Source of the DNA: Oscillospiraceae bacterium
Lineage (GTDB): Bacteria > Bacillota > Clostridia > Oscillospirales > Acutalibacteraceae
Assembly (NCBI GenBank): GCA_031262125.1
Contig: JAISII010000115.1
Span: 1-9,997 of the forward strand
Direction: 5' to 3'
Length of the DNA stretch: 9,997 bases
Made by a program: the position numbers and the translations under genes
Notes under the pieces: generated by a model
Told to the model about the DNA's origin: nothing
The model's database searches: none
The model's input: the letters and a program-made list of their open reading frames with translations, nothing else
Shown here: positions 6,423 through 9,997 of the stretch, piece by piece
How positions within the stretch are numbered: the first letter of the stretch is position 1
Layout of the letters: every line of letters starts with the position of its first letter

Positions 6423-6520
6423 TCCCCGAACGCTTTACGTTTGGGGAGAGGAGCAACCGTCCGTAAAGCGTAGCTTTTTGTGCTTGCACAAAAACAAGCT
6501 CAAAAGGACGTGTTGCGACG
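6423..6520 (-). repeat. tRNA-linked structured repeat, copy 1
   Basis: A 73-nt unit (6448-6520, from GAGGAGCAACC to TGTTGCGACG) closely matches 7408-7480. It holds a perfect hairpin TTTTTGTGC-TT-GCACAAAAA (6475-6494) and a mini-hairpin AAAGC-GTA-GCTTT (6466-6478). On the minus strand GCAACACGTCC can also pair with GGACGGTTGC (one bulged A), so the whole unit can fold as one long hairpin. Next to it lies another hairpin, TCCCCGAACG (6423-6432) with CGTTTGGGGA (6438-6447). The unit begins one base past the encoded CCA end of the tRNA, so it is in the 3' trailer of that transcript and may help end it. Confidence 0.65.
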
Positions 6521-6521
6521 A

Positions 6522-6597
6522 TGGAGCTGGTGAAGGGACTTGAACCCACGACCTGCTCATTACGAATGAGCTGCTCTACCAACTGAGCTACACCAGC
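6522..6597 (-). tRNA. tRNA-Thr (anticodon CGU)
   Basis: The minus-strand 76-nt gene folds as a cloverleaf. The acceptor GCTGGTG pairs with CACCAGC, the D arm is GCTC...GAGC, the anticodon stem GCTCA/TGAGC holds loop TTCGTAA with anticodon CGT (plus positions 6562-6564, reading ACG Thr), and the T loop is TTCAAGT. The 3' CCA is encoded, with U at discriminator position 73. The T stem GTGGG/CCCTT contains a U50-U64 mismatch and a G-U pair, so it is weaker than usual. Promoter at 6636-6664. Confidence 0.96.
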
Positions 6598-6635
6598 GTA
6601 TTTAATTGAAAATTGCAAGTGGCAAACTATATTAT

Positions 6636-6664
6636 ATCGTATTATGCCGGTTTATAAGTGTCAA
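6636..6664 (-). promoter_or_regulatory. Promoter of tRNA-Thr
   Basis: On the minus strand a perfect TTGACA (plus 6659-6664) is followed after 17 nt by TACGAT (plus 6636-6641). Transcription would start around 6628-6630, about 30 nt before the mature 5' end. TATAAT also occurs a few bases further on, at a 22-nt spacing that is too long. Confidence 0.7.
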
Positions 6665-6688
6665 TAATAAAGTTATAAGTGGCATGCT

Positions 6689-7198
6689 TTAAATAAACAA
6701 AACGGCGAATAAAACGAGCGTTGAAAAAACACCGAATACCAGAGCTGCCGGAATAGTTGTCAAATTTGCAGCAAGCGTGAGTTTTGCAGGGGCAATTCGT
6801 CCCTTGCGGGATTTAACAGTACGAATTATGCTGAGAATTGCTCCGGTTAAAGATAATGCACAGGCGGTAAGAACAGATATTATTATGACGTTAATAATTA
6901 AATCATAATCAACGGTCATAACTTCCGGCGTTGCATCTATTTGTGTTGATGTGGAAAAAGCTCTGACAAATAAAAGTACACACGAAGCAAAAAGCTCAAT
7001 GCCACTGACCATCTGCACAACAGAAGAAACAATGATTGCAACAGAACCCCGTTGTTTTCGTGAAATTACAGCGGGAATAAAACCGACTAAACCAACGATA
7101 ACCATATAAGCAGAGAGCAAGAACCACAAAGCTATAAATAAAAACATAAAGCTTAACATTAACATAATAACAGGAAAAATAGCCAAAAGGTTCACCAC
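6689..7198 (-). CDS. Small multi-span membrane protein of unknown function
   Basis: I do not recognise the family. The product (169 aa from GTG 7198) is almost wholly hydrophobic. It has about four to five membrane segments: a long run from IFPVIMLMLSFMFLF through SAYMVIVGLVGFIPAVI (one or two spans), then VAIIVSSVVQMVSGIELFASCVLL, DLIINVIIISVLTACALSLTGAI and TTIPAALVFGVFSTLVLFAVLFI. Basic loops (SRKQRG; RTVKSRKGR) alternate with a short acidic loop (IDATPEVMTVDYD), which fits a real topology. The start is uncertain. The frame is open to TTG 7237, but a strong promoter at 7242-7271 places the transcript start near 7235. GTG 7198 or GTG 7195 is therefore more likely, although no good ribosome binding site precedes either. 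It stands alone between tRNA-Thr and glgP. Confidence 0.6.
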   Translation of the reverse strand: MVNLLAIFPVIMLMLSFMFLFIALWFLLSAYMVIVGLVGFIPAVISRKQRGSVAIIVSSVVQMVSGIELFASCVLLFVRAFSTSTQIDATPEVMTVDYDLIINVIIISVLTACALSLTGAILSIIRTVKSRKGRIAPAKLTLAANLTTIPAALVFGVFSTLVLFAVLFI

Positions 7199-7241
7199 AC
7201 TTAACTTATTATAACAATTGAAAATTAAAATCAACAACGAT

Positions 7242-7271
7242 ATTATAGCAAATGCAAAGGGTTTAAGTCAA
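7242..7271 (-). promoter_or_regulatory. Promoter of the membrane protein gene
   Basis: On the minus strand TTGACT (plus 7266-7271) is followed after 18 nt by TATAAT (plus 7242-7247), preceded by TGC (extended -10). This is the strongest promoter match in the window. It argues against the TTG at 7237 as a start, because that codon would lie at about the transcript's first base. Confidence 0.7.
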
Positions 7272-7327
7272 GCATAAATTTTTGGGCTGAGGCAAAGTAT
7301 TTTTGCTTGTGTCATAAAGTCTCCCCG

Positions 7328-7571
7328 CTTCAAGTAGCAAGACGCAAGATACAAGAAGCAAGATTTAGCGGCGTAGCTGCTACTTGCAAAATGTTTCATT
7401 TTGCAAAGAGGAGCAACCAACCGTAAGCGTAGTTTTTTGCACAAGGTGCAAAAATAAGCTCAAAAGGGCGTGTTGCGACGAGGAGGTGGCAAGGCGTAGC
7501 TCTGACGGAAGGAGAAAAATGGCGGCGTAGTCGCCTCTTGCTTCTTGGCTCTTGTTCCTTGCTTCTTGAAG
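7328..7571. repeat. Element with inverted (CAAGNNN)5 heptad arms
   Basis: This makes up most of the 441-nt gap between the membrane protein gene and glgP. Left arm 7331-7362 is five CAAG tetramers separated by 3-nt spacers (TAG, ACG, ATA, AAG). Right arm 7537-7568 is five CTTG with spacers CTT, GCT, TTC, CTT. All ten tetramers are perfect while the spacers vary, and the arms are 26 of 32 complementary, extended by CTT/AAG at 7328-7330 and 7569-7571. Just inside each arm lies a hairpin built on GGCGTAG (7367-7381 and 7521-7535). The interior holds copy 2 of the tRNA-linked repeat. No convincing coding sequence is present. Confidence 0.6.
7384..7480 (-). repeat. tRNA-linked structured repeat, copy 2
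   Basis: The 73-nt unit 7408-7480 matches 6448-6520 from GAGGAGCAACC to TGTTGCGACG with the same total length. The central hairpin is kept with different paired bases: TTTTTGCAC-AAG-GTGCAAAAA (7434-7454). As in copy 1, a hairpin adjoins the unit, here TTGCAAAATG-TTT-CATTTTGCAA (7384-7406), whose sequence is unrelated to copy 1's. No tRNA adjoins this copy. Confidence 0.6.
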
Positions 7572-7595
7572 GACAGGGGGAGAAAAAAGAGCAAC

Positions 7596-7624
7596 AAAAA
7601 CCCGAGAGCATAAAAACTCTCGGG
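7596..7624 (-). terminator. Rho-independent terminator of glgP
   Basis: CCCGAGAG (7601-7608) pairs perfectly with CTCTCGGG (7617-7624) with an 8-nt loop. Read on the minus strand it is followed by TTTTTG (plus 7595-7600). It lies 55 nt after the glgP stop. Confidence 0.85.
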
Positions 7625-7656
7625 CTTATTAATGTGTTTTTAGTTTTTTGCTTAAA

Positions 7657-7676
7657 ACTGTTTTGTGTAAAACAGT
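7657..7676 (-). other. Hairpin just after the glgP stop codon
   Basis: ACTGTTTT (7657-7664) and AAAACAGT (7669-7676) form a perfect 8-bp stem with a 4-nt loop, 2 nt beyond the stop codon on the minus strand. It has no T-run directly after it, so it is more likely a 3' UTR stem than a terminator. Confidence 0.4.
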
Positions 7677-7678
7677 AA

Positions 7679-9997
7679 TTAAATAACGTGCCAAAGGTCT
7701 TTTGCGTACTCTAAAATTGTGCGGTCGGAGCTGAAGAAGCCGGCATTTGCTACGTTACGCAGGCACTTTGTGCCGAACTTAACTCTGTTAGAGAACTCTT
7801 GGTTTGCACGAATTTTTGTGTCTACATAATCTGTCCAGTCTCTTAGGAGGAAGTAATGGTCGGCTTTGTGCCAGTTTTTGCCGTCCAAAATTGCCTCATA
7901 TAGCTCACGGAAGGTGCCTTCGCCGTTGCCGTTGTTGCTGCCGTCGTCAAACGTGCCATCTACAAGTGTGTTTAAAACACGGCGGATATCGGGGTTCTGG
8001 TCGAAAATTGTGCGGGGACGATAGTTGCCGCTTTGTTGCAAATCTGCAATTTCTTCAACACGAGCACCGAAGATATATTCGTTCTCTTCACCTGCTTGGC
8101 GGCAAATTTCTACGTTTGCACCGTCGTATGTGCCCAGAGTGATTGCACCGTTAACCATAAGCTTCATATTGCCTGTGCCGCTGGCTTCTGTTCCGGCGGT
8201 AGAAATCTGTTCAGAAATATCGGCGGCGGTTACAAGCTTTTCGGCATAAGAAACATTATAGTTAGCAACAAAAACAACTTGCAGCTTGTCTTTTGTATCG
8301 GGGTCGTTGTTAACTTTGTTTGCAATCTCGTTAATAAGCTTGATGATAGCTTTTGCACGGGCATAGCCGGGAGCAGCCTTTGCACCGAAAATAAAGGTGG
8401 TGGGGTTCCATTTTGGCAGACGCCCGTCTTTAATTTTAAAGTAAATATCAATAATCGAGAAAGCGTTAAGCAGCTGACGTTTGTATTCGTGCAGACGCTT
8501 AATTTGAATATCGAACATAGATTTGGGGTTGATTTTTACGCCGTCGTGTTTAAGAATGTAAGAGGCAAGCTCTTTTTTCTTTTTGTCTTTAATTTTGTTA
8601 AAGGCAGCAACGGTTTCGCCGTTAATTTGGTCGTTAAGTTTAGAGAGCAGGTCAAGGTCGCGCTCCCAGCCTTTGCCAACCTTTTCGGTAAGGAACTCGG
8701 CAAGCTCGGGGTTGCACAAGCCCAGCCAGCGACGTTGGGTTATGCCGTTTGTTTTGTTCTGAAAACGCTCGGGGTACAGTGCAAACCATTCTTTCATTAC
8801 GTCGTATTTTAAAATTTCGGTATGAATCCAAGCAACACCGTTGGTATAGCTGGAAGCATATACCGCCAAGCGTGCCATATGAATTACGCCGTCGAAGTGG
8901 TGGTGTGGACCGTAAAATTCAATTATTGTCAGCTTTTTGCGAACTTCGTCCGAAACGCCTAAGCTTGTGTAATCGGCGTGTGCTTTTATACTGATTTTAT
9001 CAATAATATCATACAGCTCGGGCAGAACATCTTTAAAGAGTTTGATGCTCCATTTTTCAAGAGCTTCGCCCAAAACCGTGTGGTTGGTGTATGCAAAAGT
9101 TTTTTGTGCAATTGCAAATGCAGCTTCAAAATCAAGCCCTTCAAGTTGCAGCAATCTAATCAACTCGGGAATAGAGCAAACGGGGTGAGTATCGTTAAGT
9201 TGAATTGCTGTTTCTTCTGCAAAATGCGAGAAGTCTATGCCATGCTTTGCTTTGTATTTTTTAAGAATATCTTGCAGCGAAGCTGAGCAGAAGAAATATT
9301 GCTGTTTTAAACGAAGAATTTTGCCCTCGTAGGTATTGTCGTTGGGGTAAAGCACACGAGAGATGTTTTCGGCATTGTTGCGGTCTTTAACTGCGTCGTC
9401 GTATTTGCCGTTGTTAAAATCGAGGAAATCAAACGGTTCAAGTGCTTCTGCCTGCCACAAACGCAGGGTGTTTATGTTGTTTGTACCATAGCCGATAATA
9501 GCCATATCATAAGGAACAGCCTTTACTGTTTGCCCGTTAAAAGAAACTGTAACAGTGTCGGCATCACGGCGAACACACCACGGGTCGCCGAATCTTTCCC
9601 AATCGTCGGCAACTTCTACCTGAAAACCCTCTTTAATAAGCTGTTTAAACAAGCCGTATTTATAGCGGATTCCATAGCCGTCCAGCGGAACATTTTGGGT
9701 AGCGGCACTATCTAAAAAGCAGGCTGCCAAACGTCCCAAGCCGCCGTTACCGAGGGCTGCATCGTCGATTTCTTCAAATGCGTTGATGTCGATGCCTTTT
9801 TTCTTCAGCAGGGTTTTTGTTTCATCCAACAGCCCCAAGCAGTAAAGATTGTTGTAAATCATTCTGCCCATAAGGTACTCTGCCGAGAAATAATAGGCAC
9901 GGCGTGCCGAAGCATGGCGTTTTTCGCTTTTTTCCCAGTTGTCGGCAATTTCGCCCATAAGTGTTTTGCCCAAAGCATAATGCAGCTCTGCCGGGTT
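7679..9997 (-). CDS. glgP: Glycogen/starch phosphorylase (5' end outside window)
   Basis: This PLP-dependent GT35 phosphorylase releases glucose-1-phosphate from the non-reducing ends of glycogen or maltodextrin. The frame is open to the right edge (NPAELHYALGKTLMGEIADNW at the edge) and stops at TAA (plus 7679-7681), giving 772 codons. Only the first few tens of residues are probably missing, so position 9973 is not taken as a start. Landmarks in order: YYFSAEYLMGR, AALGNGGLGRLAACFLDS, YGIRYKYGLFKQ, AIQLNDTHP, TNHTVLGEALEKW, NGITQRRWL, IQIKRLHEYKRQLLNA, and the PLP site EASGTGNMKLMVNG, whose Schiff-base Lys is encoded at 8162-8164. Length and motifs are normal for a bacterial enzyme. Whether it prefers glycogen or maltodextrin cannot be told from the sequence. 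It is read toward the tRNA-Thr region and has its own terminator. Confidence 0.96.
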   Translation of the reverse strand, partial: NPAELHYALGKTLMGEIADNWEKSEKRHASARRAYYFSAEYLMGRMIYNNLYCLGLLDETKTLLKKKGIDINAFEEIDDAALGNGGLGRLAACFLDSAATQNVPLDGYGIRYKYGLFKQLIKEGFQVEVADDWERFGDPWCVRRDADTVTVSFNGQTVKAVPYDMAIIGYGTNNINTLRLWQAEALEPFDFLDFNNGKYDDAVKDRNNAENISRVLYPNDNTYEGKILRLKQQYFFCSASLQDILKKYKAKHGIDFSHFAEETAIQLNDTHPVCSIPELIRLLQLEGLDFEAAFAIAQKTFAYTNHTVLGEALEKWSIKLFKDVLPELYDIIDKISIKAHADYTSLGVSDEVRKKLTIIEFYGPHHHFDGVIHMARLAVYASSYTNGVAWIHTEILKYDVMKEWFALYPERFQNKTNGITQRRWLGLCNPELAEFLTEKVGKGWERDLDLLSKLNDQINGETVAAFNKIKDKKKKELASYILKHDGVKINPKSMFDIQIKRLHEYKRQLLNAFSIIDIYFKIKDGRLPKWNPTTFIFGAKAAPGYARAKAIIKLINEIANKVNNDPDTKDKLQVVFVANYNVSYAEKLVTAADISEQISTAGTEASGTGNMKLMVNGAITLGTYDGANVEICRQAGEENEYIFGARVEEIADLQQSGNYRPRTIFDQNPDIRRVLNTLVDGTFDDGSNNGNGEGTFRELYEAILDGKNWHKADHYFLLRDWTDYVDTKIRANQEFSNRVKFGTKCLRNVANAGFFSSDRTILEYAKDLWHVI

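Noticed and set aside
6415..6618. Minus-strand open frame of 67 codons (contains AGVAQLVEQ...VGSSPFTSS)
   Set aside because: It is a translation of tRNA-Thr and its adjoining repeat, a well-known false protein.
7199..7237. TTG 7237 as start of the membrane protein
   Set aside because: It lies at the predicted transcript start of a strong promoter and has no ribosome binding site.
7331..7568. CRISPR array
   Set aside because: The units are 4-base cores with 3-base spacers in inverted arms; there are no long repeats, spacers or cas genes.
7396..7611. Minus-strand open frame of 71 codons
   Set aside because: It runs through the structured repeat and the glgP terminator and has no ribosome binding site. 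Its resemblance to the other frame (VATRPFEL) comes from the shared repeat.
8033..8812. Plus-strand open frame of 259 codons
   Set aside because: It is antisense to glgP, Cys/Phe-rich and without protein features. The glgP motifs show which strand is coding.

Overview
The window looks like the chromosome of an anaerobic Firmicute of class Clostridia, most likely an uncultured or gut Oscillospiraceae/Ruminococcaceae-type bacterium. The evidence is the gene order era – yqzL-like – recO, a chromosomal soj/spo0J (parA/parB) pair followed by serS, strong GGAGG ribosome binding sites, TTG starts, low-to-middling GC, and several families of palindromic intergenic repeats. The genus assignment is inference only.

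Layout. Positions 1-1712 (+) carry the 3' end of era, a 58-codon YqzL-like gene and recO, which starts with TTG inside the YqzL-like gene. A 255-bp palindromic element separates era from the other two genes. Positions 1713-2176 are filled by a second, apparently nested, copy of the same element family, and then by a promoter. Positions 2177-2815 (+) encode an exported lipoprotein cyclophilin, closed by a terminator. Positions 3074-6186 (+) carry parA, parB and serS, ending in a terminator. From about 6400 onward everything lies on the minus strand and converges on serS: tRNA-Thr(CGU) with its own promoter, a small multi-span membrane protein of unknown function with its own promoter, and glycogen phosphorylase, which runs off the right edge.

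How the genes relate. Era (ribosome assembly), RecO (recombination), ParA/ParB (origin segregation), SerRS and tRNA-Thr are housekeeping. Glycogen phosphorylase mobilises stored glucan. No phage, transposase, CRISPR array, toxin-antitoxin system or defence system was recognised, and I do not see a new protein system.

The unusual content is between the genes. There are at least four kinds of repeat: (1) the CCACCCCGTC / CCCCTCC palindromic elements at 372-626 and 1711-2030; (2) a 73-nt repeat downstream of tRNA-Thr with a second copy 960 bp away, in which hairpins persist although their stem sequences differ; (3) an element at 7328-7571 bounded by inverted arms, each made of five CAAGNNN heptads; (4) TGAACAATGAA-type AT-rich repeats at 6276-6400. 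In several of these the paired bases differ between copies while pairing is kept, which suggests selection on folded RNA or DNA.
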